A stretch of 64,000 nucleotides of DNA from Roseibium denhamense (GCF_009711415.1 NZ_SMLZ01000116.1:237379-301378); one strand, 5' to 3'; counted from the first letter of the stretch, positions 52,686 to 62,160 are shown. A program made the numbers and translations. The notes: generated by a model not told the origin, from the sequence alone.

Positions 52686-55487
52686 ATGAGCGATATTCTG
52701 GTTGAGACCGTTGCAAACAAACTGACAAGCGTCAGCTATGAAAGCCTGGAAAAGGCCATGCGGCTGACAAAAAGCTCCGGCCATCGCCATCTGGAGATTG
52801 TCCATTGGCTCTATTATCTGGTGCGCGACGACAACACCGATCTTGTTCATATTCTGCGCCATTTTGATATCGACCTTGGCGAGGTCGATGCAGATCTTCA
52901 GGCAACGATTGCCAAATTCAAGATCAACCAGACCGAACTTCCCGGCATGGCCGCCCCCTTTCAGGAAGCGTTGGAGCGGGCCTGGTTCGAGGGCACTCTC
53001 CGGTACGGTGATTACAAGATCCGCTCAGCCTACGTGCTGATGGCCGCCATGAGCGACAAGGGCACCTGGCGCCAGTTTCTGAGTTATTCTGACAAGTTTT
53101 CCGAGATAAACCGTGATCTCCTGGTCAAAAACCTGGATGCCATTGCAGGCGCCTCCGGAGAAACCAGAGCAAGGCCCGTGGATGGCTCCGGCCCCAAAGC
53201 CAGTCCCGCAGGCAGCGCCGACCCTTCAGAGGCGGGACCGGGAAGCGGCGCCGGTGAAGACGCATTGACCCAGTTCACCGTCGACTTCACGGCACGGGCA
53301 CGGGCGGAAGAGTTTGACCCGATCGTCGGGCGGGATGATGAGATCCGGCAAGTGATCGACGTCCTGATGCGGCGGCGGCAAAACAATCCGATCCTCACCG
53401 GTGAAGCCGGGGTCGGCAAGACCGCAATCGTTGAGGGCTTTGCGCAAAAGATCGTCGCCGGAGACGTTCCACCTGCCCTTTTGGGCACAAGGTTATGCGC
53501 GCTCGATCTTGGTTTGCTGCAGGCCGGCGCCAGCATGAAGGGTGAATTCGAAAAACGCCTCCGGGCCGTCATCGACGCGGTTCACGCTTCAATCGTTCCA
53601 ACCATCTTGTTCATCGACGAAGCCCATACACTTATTGGCGCTGGCGGTGCCGCTGGAACCGGGGATGCCGCCAACCTCTTGAAACCGGCACTTGCCCGCG
53701 GGACATTGCGGACCGTCGCAGCTACCACCTGGTCGGAATACCGGCAGCATTTTGAAAAGGACCCTGCACTGACCCGCCGGTTCCAGCCGGTGCAGGTGGA
53801 TGAACCGGACGAAGAAAAATGTTTTGCAATGGTGCGTGGTTTGCTCGGACCGATGGAAGACCATCATCAGGTCCGGATCCTCGACAGCGCTGTCCGCTCG
53901 GCCGTATCACTGTCGCACAGATACATTCCGGCCCGCCAATTGCCGGACAAGGCCGTCAGTGTTCTGGACACGGCCTCCGCGCGGGTCAATATTTCCCAGG
54001 CGGCGCAACCGGCCAGATTGTCTGACCTTGTGGCCCGGAAAGGGTTTTTGGAAACCGAGCTCAAGGCGATCACCAACGACACCGAACTTGGCCTTGATCA
54101 CGAAGAGCAGATCAACAGCGTGACAGCGGCTATCGGGCAAACAGAACAGGACATCGAAACCCTGCGCGCCGAATGGGAGCGCGAACGGAAACTGGTTGCG
54201 GAAATTCGCCGCTTGAACAAGGCGCTGACCGACCTGAAAGGCGGAGAGCCGGCTCCGCACCCGGAACCAGCGGAGATCGAAGACCCGGAGCATGACGGCC
54301 CTGCCCTTGTCCCCATCGATGACATCGAGCTGGATCTTGACGTGGATTTTTCAAGCGAGGACGCGATCCGGACAGCGCTTCATGACAAACGGGCGGCCCT
54401 TTCCGAAATCCCGGAAGACGACCGCATGGTTTATGCCTATGTGGATGATGAAGCCGTGGCCAGCATCATCTCGGACTGGACCGGGATCCCGGTTGGCCGG
54501 ATGGTCCAGGACGAAATGCAGACGATCCTGAGCCTGACAGACAGCCTGAACAAGCGCGTCATCGGTCAATCGCACGGGCTCTCCATGATTGCAAAGCGCA
54601 TTGAAACCAGCCGTGCGCAACTCGGAAACCCGAACAAACCCATCGGTGTTTTCATGCTGTGCGGCCCTTCAGGTGTCGGCAAGACAGAAACGGCACTCGC
54701 TCTTGCCGAGACCCTTTACGGCGGCGAAGACAGTCTCATTACGATCAACATGTCAGAATTCCAGGAAGCGCATTCGGTCTCGGGTTTGAAGGGGGCGCCT
54801 CCGGGTTATGTCGGCTATGGTGAAGGCGGCCGGCTGACCGAAGCCGTCCGCCGGAAGCCTTACTCCGTGGTCCTGCTTGATGAAGTGGAAAAGGCGCACC
54901 CGGACGTCCACGAGATCTTCTTCCAGGTCTTCGACAAGGGCTGGATGGAAGACGGCATGGGCCGGAAAATCGACTTCCGGAACACACTGATCCTCCTGAC
55001 CTCGAATGTGGGAACCGATCTAATCATGCAAGCAGCCGCTCACATGCTTGACGCACCGGTCTCCAGCGATCCGGCATTGGCTGCGACCGATCCCAATGCA
55101 CCCGATCCGGAAAAACTGGCGGAAGACCTGCGGCCAGCCCTTCTGGATGTGTTTCCGCCGGCGCTGCTCGGGCGGATCGTGACCATCCCCTATTATCCGC
55201 TCTCGCCGTCCATGCTCGGCTTTATCGTGAAGCTTCAGCTCAACAAGATCGTGAAACGGGTCAAGCAGAACCGCAACGCGGAGCTGACCTATGGCGATGA
55301 TCTTGTCAGCCACATCGTCTCCCTTTGCCGGGACCCGGACAGTGGCGGCCGGATGATCGATAACATTTTGACAAATGACCTGTTGCCGAAATTGTCGCGC
55401 TCGTTCCTCACCGCCCAGATGAACGGAGAGGAACTCAACGCGGTCACACTCACGGCTGCAGAAAACGGGATCGAAATATCGGCTTGA
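52686..55487 (+). CDS. clpV: T6SS AAA+ ATPase ClpV (TssH)
   Basis: A 933-residue AAA+ unfoldase that disassembles the contracted sheath. An N-terminal Clp-N domain (about 1-150) is followed by AAA domain 1 with Walker A GEAGVGKT and Walker B TILFIDEAHTL, a coiled middle domain (about 440-530) with a long acidic insert, and AAA domain 2 with GPSGVGKTETAL and VVLLDEVEKAH. The order and length are standard for ClpV. The middle domain's insert (EPAEIEDPEHDGP and further acids) is longer than in most. It is the last gene of the plus-strand arm. Confidence 0.96.
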   Translation: MSDILVETVANKLTSVSYESLEKAMRLTKSSGHRHLEIVHWLYYLVRDDNTDLVHILRHFDIDLGEVDADLQATIAKFKINQTELPGMAAPFQEALERAWFEGTLRYGDYKIRSAYVLMAAMSDKGTWRQFLSYSDKFSEINRDLLVKNLDAIAGASGETRARPVDGSGPKASPAGSADPSEAGPGSGAGEDALTQFTVDFTARARAEEFDPIVGRDDEIRQVIDVLMRRRQNNPILTGEAGVGKTAIVEGFAQKIVAGDVPPALLGTRLCALDLGLLQAGASMKGEFEKRLRAVIDAVHASIVPTILFIDEAHTLIGAGGAAGTGDAANLLKPALARGTLRTVAATTWSEYRQHFEKDPALTRRFQPVQVDEPDEEKCFAMVRGLLGPMEDHHQVRILDSAVRSAVSLSHRYIPARQLPDKAVSVLDTASARVNISQAAQPARLSDLVARKGFLETELKAITNDTELGLDHEEQINSVTAAIGQTEQDIETLRAEWERERKLVAEIRRLNKALTDLKGGEPAPHPEPAEIEDPEHDGPALVPIDDIELDLDVDFSSEDAIRTALHDKRAALSEIPEDDRMVYAYVDDEAVASIISDWTGIPVGRMVQDEMQTILSLTDSLNKRVIGQSHGLSMIAKRIETSRAQLGNPNKPIGVFMLCGPSGVGKTETALALAETLYGGEDSLITINMSEFQEAHSVSGLKGAPPGYVGYGEGGRLTEAVRRKPYSVVLLDEVEKAHPDVHEIFFQVFDKGWMEDGMGRKIDFRNTLILLTSNVGTDLIMQAAAHMLDAPVSSDPALAATDPNAPDPEKLAEDLRPALLDVFPPALLGRIVTIPYYPLSPSMLGFIVKLQLNKIVKRVKQNRNAELTYGDDLVSHIVSLCRDPDSGGRMIDNILTNDLLPKLSRSFLTAQMNGEELNAVTLTAAENGIEISA

Positions 55488-55504
55488 TCGTAATTGGTGC
55501 TGCC

Positions 55505-55531
55505 GTCCGGCATCGCGTTCCGATACCGGAC
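55505..55531. terminator. Bidirectional hairpin between clpV and the convergent orphan gene
   Basis: GTCCGG-C-ATCG, loop CGTTC, CGAT-A-CCGGAC gives an 11-bp stem with one mismatch. It lies between convergent stop codons and can serve both strands. No U-run is present. Confidence 0.5.
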
Positions 55532-55539
55532 CGCACGCC

Positions 55540-56871
55540 TTACGCCGCTTTCTTACGCGCGCGTGTTTCAGACATTTTTACGGTGATCGCGAGGCGGATG
55601 TCCGCCAAATGCAGCGTTTCATCAATCTTCGGCAGCTCGATCCGCAGATGATGGATCATGTGGGACAACAAGCCATAATTGTTGTTCCGCTTGGCTCCGA
55701 AATCGGCAATCTCCTGTTGGAGTACTTCGAGCTTTGCCCGATGGGTCTTCAAGCGGTTCCGGCTGGTCGCCAGCTTTTCCAATAACGTGCCATATTCTTT
55801 GCCGTAGGTCTGCACCTTGCCTTGCGCGCGCGTAAGGTCATGCCGGAAACTCGCCAATGCGTCGGACAGCTCTTCCGCCCATTTGATTGCTTCCGCTTCA
55901 CTGTTGATCTGATTGGCAAACTTGATCCGCACGGTTTTCAAGGCATCGTCATTTCCGGCGGACGCCAGGAAAATTGCCTGCTCAAACGCCTTTCGGGACC
56001 CGTAGGACTGGCCGAGATAGTCGCGCTTCAAACGGGACAAATGCGCCGATGTCCGGCCCATATCCTCAGCCGTTTTCATCATCTGCTGATAGGAATCATA
56101 AGCGGCAACTGCGTTCTTGTAACACTCCAGAAGGTTCTCCAGCACATCAAGCAGTTTTGCAGCCGCTCCGAGCCGGTTGCTGCCGCGTGTCTGATGTTTC
56201 AAGGTGTTGATCACCTCCTCCAGGGTCTTCATCAGACCTTTGAGTGTTTTCACAACCGACGCAGCCTTTTCTGCAAGCTGCTGATAATCAATGCCGTCCT
56301 TCTTGTTCGGGTCGCTGAGGATCTTCATGTCGAAGGTGCCACCGATCAGATCTGCAAGCGCGCTGGTCTTCTCTCCGAGCAGTTTGAGCGATCCTTCAAG
56401 GGCCTTGCCGGTTGCCGCGACGCCATCCTTGCCGTCTTGCGCCCGTTTTCCCTCAATGAAGTCCTTTGAAGCGCTGAGGACGGTTTTGGTTCCACTCAGG
56501 AACTCCGAGGCAGCCTCGGTCCCGGGCAGGATTGCAAGAATTGCCTCGCAAAGTTTGCCAAGGGAACAAACACCGTGAATGGCGACGAGGTAGTAGCTGT
56601 TGTTCGACGCCTCCTCCATCCCGGTCATTTGTGCCTCTGTTCCCTTGATCAGGTTTCCATAGGCATCCTTCATGATGTTCGTGCTCTTGGACATGTCCTT
56701 GAGAACCGAAATCTGGCGCGGCGCCGTGCGCTCGATATCCAGCGCACCGCAGAGGTTCTTCTCCAGGACGCGGAGCCTGCAAAGCCAGCCCTGTGTGCTC
56801 TGCCGGGCATCGCGGGCAGCATCATAAATGTCGTTTGCCTTGATGCTGAGCAGGCCTTCTTCCTTGTCCAT
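55540..56871 (-). CDS. Orphan helical protein of unknown function, T6SS-linked (candidate effector)
   Basis: A 443-residue protein without a signal peptide. Almost all of it is predicted helical by eye, with heptad-like stretches at about 205-260 and 320-400 (LATSRNRLKTHRAKLEVLQQ). A weakly hydrophobic segment at about 95-115 (YYLVAIHGVCSLGKLCEAIL) could be a buried or membrane hairpin. The layout resembles alpha-helical pore-forming toxins, but I do not recognise a family. It is convergent with clpV and lies before the M23 peptidase gene. The start at 56871 has GGGAG; a longer frame would add 30 residues. No immunity gene is evident beside it. Confidence 0.65.
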   Translation of the reverse strand: MDKEEGLLSIKANDIYDAARDARQSTQGWLCRLRVLEKNLCGALDIERTAPRQISVLKDMSKSTNIMKDAYGNLIKGTEAQMTGMEEASNNSYYLVAIHGVCSLGKLCEAILAILPGTEAASEFLSGTKTVLSASKDFIEGKRAQDGKDGVAATGKALEGSLKLLGEKTSALADLIGGTFDMKILSDPNKKDGIDYQQLAEKAASVVKTLKGLMKTLEEVINTLKHQTRGSNRLGAAAKLLDVLENLLECYKNAVAAYDSYQQMMKTAEDMGRTSAHLSRLKRDYLGQSYGSRKAFEQAIFLASAGNDDALKTVRIKFANQINSEAEAIKWAEELSDALASFRHDLTRAQGKVQTYGKEYGTLLEKLATSRNRLKTHRAKLEVLQQEIADFGAKRNNNYGLLSHMIHHLRIELPKIDETLHLADIRLAITVKMSETRARKKAA

Positions 56872-57188
56872 GGCTCCCGTCTCCGTGTTCGTGCCGAAAA
56901 ACCGCACTGTGTATAAAAACTCTTCGAAAGCATTCCGCTCCGGCCCGGGCCAGAGTTTCACTACAAGACCGCTTGTTAGAGACTTCCGAACCGGCCTTGA
57001 CCGCCGGTCATTCTCAAACGCGTTTTCCCGTTACCGTGCCATTGCACCCAAGCCTGATCGCCAGCCGTTGGTGGAACCGGCAACACCCAGGCCCGTTGAC
57101 GTTAAGGAAGATTAGCGTAATTCGGACCTGCAATGTGGGATCAACATCACATTTTCAGCGATCCCGGCCGATTTACTGACCGAGAATG
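56872..57188. other. 317-bp gap between the orphan gene and the M23 peptidase gene
   Basis: The gap holds the promoter region of the orphan gene. Around 57132-57149 is TGTGG-N8-TCACA, which resembles a CRP site but has an eight-base spacer. No gene is seen. Confidence 0.4.
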
Positions 57189-59204
57189 TTACTGGAGCGT
57201 GAGGATCTCTGAGATCAGGTTGCGGTAGGCCTTCAGGTCAGCGCGGGCAACGCTTTGCGGCGCATCGGCACCGGTTTCCATTTCAAAGGCGAGCGGGTCT
57301 TTGGGCTGGCCGTTTTGCCGGATTTCGAAATGCAGATGCGGCCCTGTCGACAAGCCGGTCGTCCCGACATAGCCGATAACATCTCCCGCCTGCACCACGG
57401 AGCCGAGCTGGATCCCGTCGCCATAGTCATGCAAGTGCGCATAGCGGCTGGTAATCCCGCCCTTGTGGGTAAGCTCGATGAAGTTTCCATATCCGCCGCG
57501 GACATCCCGATAGGTCACCTTTCCGGAAAAAGCCGCCCGGATCGGTGTTCCTGTCGGCGCTGCCCAATCCACGCCGGCATGCAGCCGTTCGATCTTCTTG
57601 ATCGGGTGAAAACGCGGCCCGAATTTTGAGGTCAGCACGCCTTTGACCGGCACCAGCATCGCCCCTGACAGGCTGACCTGCCCGCCCTCATTCACGCAGG
57701 CAAAACCGCGGTTTCCAGGTGCTTTCAAGACGTAACAGCGGACCGACCATGCGTTTCCGCTGCGGATGCCAGCAAACAGAACCTTGCCGCCGCCGCGTTT
57801 GGTGTCCCGGGGTTCGCCCGTGAAAATCAGGGAAAACCGTTCATTTGGCCGGATGGCCCGCTTCAGGTCGGTCATTGGCGCCAGATAGGCAATCGCTTCG
57901 CCAACAATTGACGCGGGAACGGCGTTTCGAACGGCTGTCGCATAGAGCCCGTCGATCAAACGGTGGGTCTTGCCCCCCTCACCTTCGTCGGCAGCACTTG
58001 TCTCAACCCCTGGCGCAATCTCCTTTCCGAACCATGGATCGGCGCCCGCAACATAAGACGCGCCCTGAGGCGTCTTGGACAATGCGGCAGTGCCGACATA
58101 TCCATCGCTGGCATAAAGTGAAAGCTGGGTGACCTGATAGTAATCGCCGAGACGGCCGAGCTGGTTCGGCAAACGCACGCCTCGCACTGCGATTTTATCG
58201 CCTGCGATCAAATCGCTCCGGCCAAACTCGGAGGCCGCATAGTCCATCAGGCTCTTCAGCTCCTTGTCATCAAACCCTTGCCCCGACAAAAACGATTTGA
58301 GCGTTGTGTTTTCCGCAATTTTTTCAGTGACTTCGATCCGGCTGGCGCCCTGTCCAATTGGCTTTTCGTTCAGATACAGGTTCAGTGTATTGATCGAGGG
58401 CCTTAAGAAGGTCGGCAGGGCAGATTTGGTGCTGCCAAGTTGGTCCGGGCTTTCGTTGGTTACATCAAGCGCGCCGCTATCGTCCCCGCCGCCGAAATTG
58501 CCGAACTGGAAGTCCGCCTCAGATCCCGGTGCGCGGATAACAAGATTTCCGGTCTCGTCCAGCATTTGACTGTCGAGCAGATACGCCTGCGCAGTGTTCG
58601 GCATGACCGCGTTCAAGTCACTCACGGTTGGCAGCGGCCGTTCGATGAGATCCACCCCGGTTCCAGCCGCCCCCTTCGTCAGGAGAACCGGATCGCCGGC
58701 CAATGGGATCACCGCGGACAATGCCATGTCGAAAAACGGATCTGACAAACCTGCCAGCTCTTCGTCCTCGGAAGCGCTGGCAGCACTTTCCTCTCTGCCA
58801 GACACGGCATCTGTTTCCGATGAGAGCGCGGCATCTTCCGGCGCGGCGGTTTCATCTTGTGAACCGGCGACTTCTGACGGTGCATCCGCTGCTGGAAGGG
58901 TTTCCGGTGCGGTGAACGCGATATCTCCGCGCGCAACCAGAAGCGCCAAACCTGCGCCCCCGCTACCAAGCAGAAGGCACAAAACCGCCAGTCCCGCATA
59001 GGTTTTCCAGGCGGATTTCGGCTTTGATGTGGCTCTTCCGCCCGCAACCGATATTTCACGGGCTGATTCTGGAGCGCGCGCCGCATTTGACTGGTTTGGA
59101 TCTAGCGTATGGGCTGCCGATCGTGGATGCGCGCCAGACGGCCGGATGACAGTTTTGTCAAACTCCGGCCGGTTCCCGCCTGACGTGTTATTCCCCGTCG
59201 TCAT
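57189..59204 (-). CDS. Membrane-anchored M23-family peptidoglycan endopeptidase, T6SS-linked
   Basis: A 671-residue protein. The cytosolic N-terminus (1-62) carries KTVIRP with T18. One membrane segment (about 66-90) leads to an acidic periplasmic region, a middle part resembling the OapA/LysM-like region of M23 proteins (about 265-420), and a C-terminal M23 domain (about 515-640). Zinc ligands are visible in RLHAGVDW, in RYAHLHD and in GPHLHFEIRQNG. Such enzymes cut peptide cross-links in peptidoglycan; here it could open the wall for the T6SS, as TagX does in Acinetobacter (a different family). The cytosolic motif suggests control by PpkA/Fha, which is inference. Confidence 0.85.
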   Translation of the reverse strand: MTTGNNTSGGNRPEFDKTVIRPSGAHPRSAAHTLDPNQSNAARAPESAREISVAGGRATSKPKSAWKTYAGLAVLCLLLGSGGAGLALLVARGDIAFTAPETLPAADAPSEVAGSQDETAAPEDAALSSETDAVSGREESAASASEDEELAGLSDPFFDMALSAVIPLAGDPVLLTKGAAGTGVDLIERPLPTVSDLNAVMPNTAQAYLLDSQMLDETGNLVIRAPGSEADFQFGNFGGGDDSGALDVTNESPDQLGSTKSALPTFLRPSINTLNLYLNEKPIGQGASRIEVTEKIAENTTLKSFLSGQGFDDKELKSLMDYAASEFGRSDLIAGDKIAVRGVRLPNQLGRLGDYYQVTQLSLYASDGYVGTAALSKTPQGASYVAGADPWFGKEIAPGVETSAADEGEGGKTHRLIDGLYATAVRNAVPASIVGEAIAYLAPMTDLKRAIRPNERFSLIFTGEPRDTKRGGGKVLFAGIRSGNAWSVRCYVLKAPGNRGFACVNEGGQVSLSGAMLVPVKGVLTSKFGPRFHPIKKIERLHAGVDWAAPTGTPIRAAFSGKVTYRDVRGGYGNFIELTHKGGITSRYAHLHDYGDGIQLGSVVQAGDVIGYVGTTGLSTGPHLHFEIRQNGQPKDPLAFEMETGADAPQSVARADLKAYRNLISEILTLQ

Positions 59205-59429
59205 TTCGCCCCAGAGATCCGTTTCCGCTCAAAGATCAAATGCTGCCACCGCCCATCAACGGATACGGCACGCTTCTGGCCCGCATCTGCAACGGCAAAC
59301 CAGCCACCATTTGCAAGTGCTCATCTGTCCCGATGATGACGCAAAGAAACGGATAATGGTATAGCCCTGCCGTGGTTTCAGGCATTGAAGTTCGTCCAGA
59401 GCATGCCGGTGGCAGGTATTCCGTATGCC

Positions 59430-61364
59430 TTATCGCGGGATCTGCACAACGCGCGGACTTGTTTCGGCCTCAGTCCGCTCAGGCCGGGCCGGAGCGCCCT
59501 CCATAAACATGGCAGCGTCATCCAGGGTGTAGACGACGGTTTCCGTCGTCAGGCCGCGCAACTGCCCGCTCCATAGCCGCACCAGCGGGTAATCCTTCCC
59601 AAGGGGATCGGCAACCGGAGCGCTGAAGGCCAAACGAACGCTGTGATCCTTTGCGACCGATTCAATCCGGCTGGCGGTGTTCACGGTGGTGCCCATGACG
59701 GTGAAGGACCGGCGGTGTATTCCGCCTATGTCGCCAACGAGAACCGGTCCCCCGTTTAGCGCGATCCGAAGATCAAGACCGGATTGTCCGGTGATCCGCT
59801 TCAATTCGTCCAGCAAATGTATGATATCGCGTGCGGCCTCCACGGCGGCCCGTTCAGGGTGCGCCACCTTGTTGGGCGCGTTCCAGACCGCCATGATGGC
59901 ATCGCCAATGTACTTGTCGATATAGCCCTCATGTTTGGTAATCACCTCACCGATGGCATCAAAGCAGGTGTTGACCACCCGGACCACCTCGTGATCCGGA
60001 AGCCGCTCCGACATTTTTGTGAATCCGACGATATCAATAAAGGCGACGATGACCGGCCGTGTTTCTCCGCCAAGTTCCGGAAGTTGCTCGGAAGTCGCCA
60101 TCTGCTTGATGACGTCAGGGGCCAGATAGTGGCCGAACAAGCGGACCAGCGACCGTTCACGCCGCTGCAAGATGCCGACCTTACCCAATACCGCAAGACC
60201 AAGCGCCGAAACGGCGGCAACAGGCGCGACACCGGGAGGGACAAAATAGCCAGCCTCCAGGCCAACCAGCGTAATCGCCAGGCCTGCAGCGGCAAGCCCA
60301 ATCGCAGCCAACGGCAAGATAATCAAAGCCAGAGCCAGCCCCGCCAGCGCACCTGCAACGGCAAACACAGCGGCTGCCAAATACAGGCTGGCGGCGGGCG
60401 GGTCGACTGCCGTCCGGTCGGACAGCGGAGCGCCAATCAGATCGGCCAGGATGAAAACACCTGCCGTTGCATACCGTAGAGGCGGGCGTCCGCTGTCACC
60501 GGTCTCCGCGTCCTCTAGACCCATCGATGGAAGGAAGCGGCCCGAGTACAAATGCTCGTCCTCATTGGGCAAAGTGCTGCCGAACAAGATGACGCGCCCG
60601 GCTGCAAATTCCTTCAGGCTTTCGCGGCCCTCTTCCGTCTCGGCAAGGCTCAGGACATCGATGAGCGACAGGTAGGGAACTGAAGTTGCCAAGCGCCGTT
60701 CAGGGACAGCGATATACCGGTCTTCCGCATTACCGCCAGCGGCATGAAGCAATGCATCGATGAATTTGGGCGATTGGGCGAGCGGGGAGCCGGGCGTGTG
60801 CCAGCGCACCACGCCATCACCGTCCGGCGTTACTTCGGCAAGGCGGACACCTTCAACGCCTGCGGCTGCGGAGATCGCCCTGTGGGGAACGCCTGTGGAG
60901 GTTTTCGCGACCACGATTTTCCCGCGGTTCTTGTACAAAAAGCCGAGAAAAGGCCGGTCAAACCCGCGGAGCGGCTGCTCCGCGGTTACCGGATCGGCGA
61001 AAGCATCCGCACTGAAGGCAAAAACGAAGTCATAACCCACGGCCAAGGCGCCCGCATCGAGGACCGCCTGCCCGGCCTCGGCCATCACGGGCGTCATGAA
61101 GACCCGGGGTACAGATGCCAATCTGTCGGAGGCAAGGGAGACACGATCGAGACCTACGACGGCCACGGGCTCCCGGACTGCTTCATCCGGCGCGCTGAAC
61201 GCCGCACGGAGCTGGAGAAGCCGGTCGGACACCCAGCCTTCCCAAATCGCCCTTTGAGAATACAGTCCCAGGACCGTTCCAGCTGCCATCGCGGTCACCG
61301 CGATCAAGATCATGAGCTGGTTCCGGCCAAGGGTTGTACTCCCTTGTCCCGCACCAGATGTCAT
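59430..61364 (-). CDS. CHASE2-domain class III adenylate/guanylate cyclase
   Basis: A 644-residue membrane cyclase. A short cytosolic end and one membrane segment (about 17-35) lead to a periplasmic CHASE2 sensor (about 40-315), then three membrane segments (about 325-400) and a cytosolic class III cyclase domain (about 435-610). Metal aspartates are D444 (AFIDIVGFTKMSE) and D488 (YIDKYIGDAIMAVW); K484 is placed to bind the base and VMGTTVNTASRIE carries a Thr at the base-reading position, so cAMP is more likely than cGMP. The gene overlaps the stop of the upstream secreted-protein gene (ATGA at 61361). It may feed the CRP-type sites found in the locus. Confidence 0.9.
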   Translation of the reverse strand: MTSGAGQGSTTLGRNQLMILIAVTAMAAGTVLGLYSQRAIWEGWVSDRLLQLRAAFSAPDEAVREPVAVVGLDRVSLASDRLASVPRVFMTPVMAEAGQAVLDAGALAVGYDFVFAFSADAFADPVTAEQPLRGFDRPFLGFLYKNRGKIVVAKTSTGVPHRAISAAAGVEGVRLAEVTPDGDGVVRWHTPGSPLAQSPKFIDALLHAAGGNAEDRYIAVPERRLATSVPYLSLIDVLSLAETEEGRESLKEFAAGRVILFGSTLPNEDEHLYSGRFLPSMGLEDAETGDSGRPPLRYATAGVFILADLIGAPLSDRTAVDPPAASLYLAAAVFAVAGALAGLALALIILPLAAIGLAAAGLAITLVGLEAGYFVPPGVAPVAAVSALGLAVLGKVGILQRRERSLVRLFGHYLAPDVIKQMATSEQLPELGGETRPVIVAFIDIVGFTKMSERLPDHEVVRVVNTCFDAIGEVITKHEGYIDKYIGDAIMAVWNAPNKVAHPERAAVEAARDIIHLLDELKRITGQSGLDLRIALNGGPVLVGDIGGIHRRSFTVMGTTVNTASRIESVAKDHSVRLAFSAPVADPLGKDYPLVRLWSGQLRGLTTETVVYTLDDAAMFMEGAPARPERTEAETSPRVVQIPR

Positions 61365-62050
61365 TTCACGATAACGACAGCAGTCTTACGTCCGACCGAA
61401 GTCGGATCAATCTTGAATTTGCGCATGACGACGCCGTAATCGGGCGCTTTGCCCTGCAAGAACAGCTCAACATCGACAGCTTCAGCTTCGTCTTCCCGGA
61501 CCGGCATATCTGTCAGAATGCTGTTATCAAGGTCAAACCGTTTCGGTGATCCGCCTTCGAAGGAGACAAACACGGTGTCATATTGGTCGCGCAATTCGTC
61601 ATCGAAGCGCAACATGATCGAGGCCGCCATTTTGTTGGCCGGTGTGATCCCGCGCAACGTGACGGTCAATCCTTTGTCCGCCGTTGCCGGATCGGTGCCG
61701 CTATCTGCTTGAAGACAGTTGCCATCGCGCAGGACCTCCTCTTCGCCGCCGTCGACGACATAACCTGAAGCCCCGAAGCTGACTGTGCCGGACTTGATCC
61801 GCACTTCCCGGCAAGCCGAGTAATCCAGAAGATCGATATGGCCGGAATTTCCAAGTTCGACCACATCGCCCGCTGCCAGTTCTGAAAATGCTGGAAACGA
61901 AACGCTCTCGGATTTGTCCAGCACGAGTGCCATGGGCTCGGCCCGTGCGGAAACGGCTGAAAGGGCCATAACACCCAAGGCAAAAGCAGCAAGACGGGGG
62001 ATAGCCACCACACGCTGCTTTTGTAGCTTTGTAAACGCCAACTGGCTCAT
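61361..62050 (-). CDS. Secreted protein of unknown function upstream of the cyclase
   Basis: A 229-residue protein with a signal peptide (LAAFALGVMALSAVSARA). The mature part is beta-rich: PMALVLDKSESVSFPAFSEL, then VVELGNSGHIDLLDY and CREVRIKSGTVSFG. This alternation resembles FecR/SH3-like envelope sensors, but I cannot name the family. Its 4-bp overlap with the cyclase start suggests it supplies the signal or partner of the CHASE2 domain. The ATG at 62050 has GGGAG; a Met six codons upstream is possible. Confidence 0.7.
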   Translation of the reverse strand: MSQLAFTKLQKQRVVAIPRLAAFALGVMALSAVSARAEPMALVLDKSESVSFPAFSELAAGDVVELGNSGHIDLLDYSACREVRIKSGTVSFGASGYVVDGGEEEVLRDGNCLQADSGTDPATADKGLTVTLRGITPANKMAASIMLRFDDELRDQYDTVFVSFEGGSPKRFDLDNSILTDMPVREDEAEAVDVELFLQGKAPDYGVVMRKFKIDPTSVGRKTAVVIVK

Positions 62051-62144
62051 AATGAACTCCCGGATCAATGGTTTGACCGCAATTAAATAATGGACCGGTT
62101 ACCCCGGTAGTGTAGCGTAATCTACCAGAAGATAACGGAATGAG

Positions 62145-62160
62145 TGTGGCCGTGATCACA
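62145..62160. promoter_or_regulatory. CRP-type site upstream of the cyclase operon (one mismatch)
   Basis: TGTGGCCGTGATCACA matches TGTGA-N6-TCACA with one mismatch, 95 bp before the start at 62050 of the secreted-protein/cyclase operon. If real, the cyclase would be under feedback control. Confidence 0.5.

Noticed and set aside
57132..57149. TGTGG-N8-TCACA before the orphan gene as a fifth CRP site
   Set aside because: The spacer is eight bases rather than six, so it does not fit the CRP pattern.
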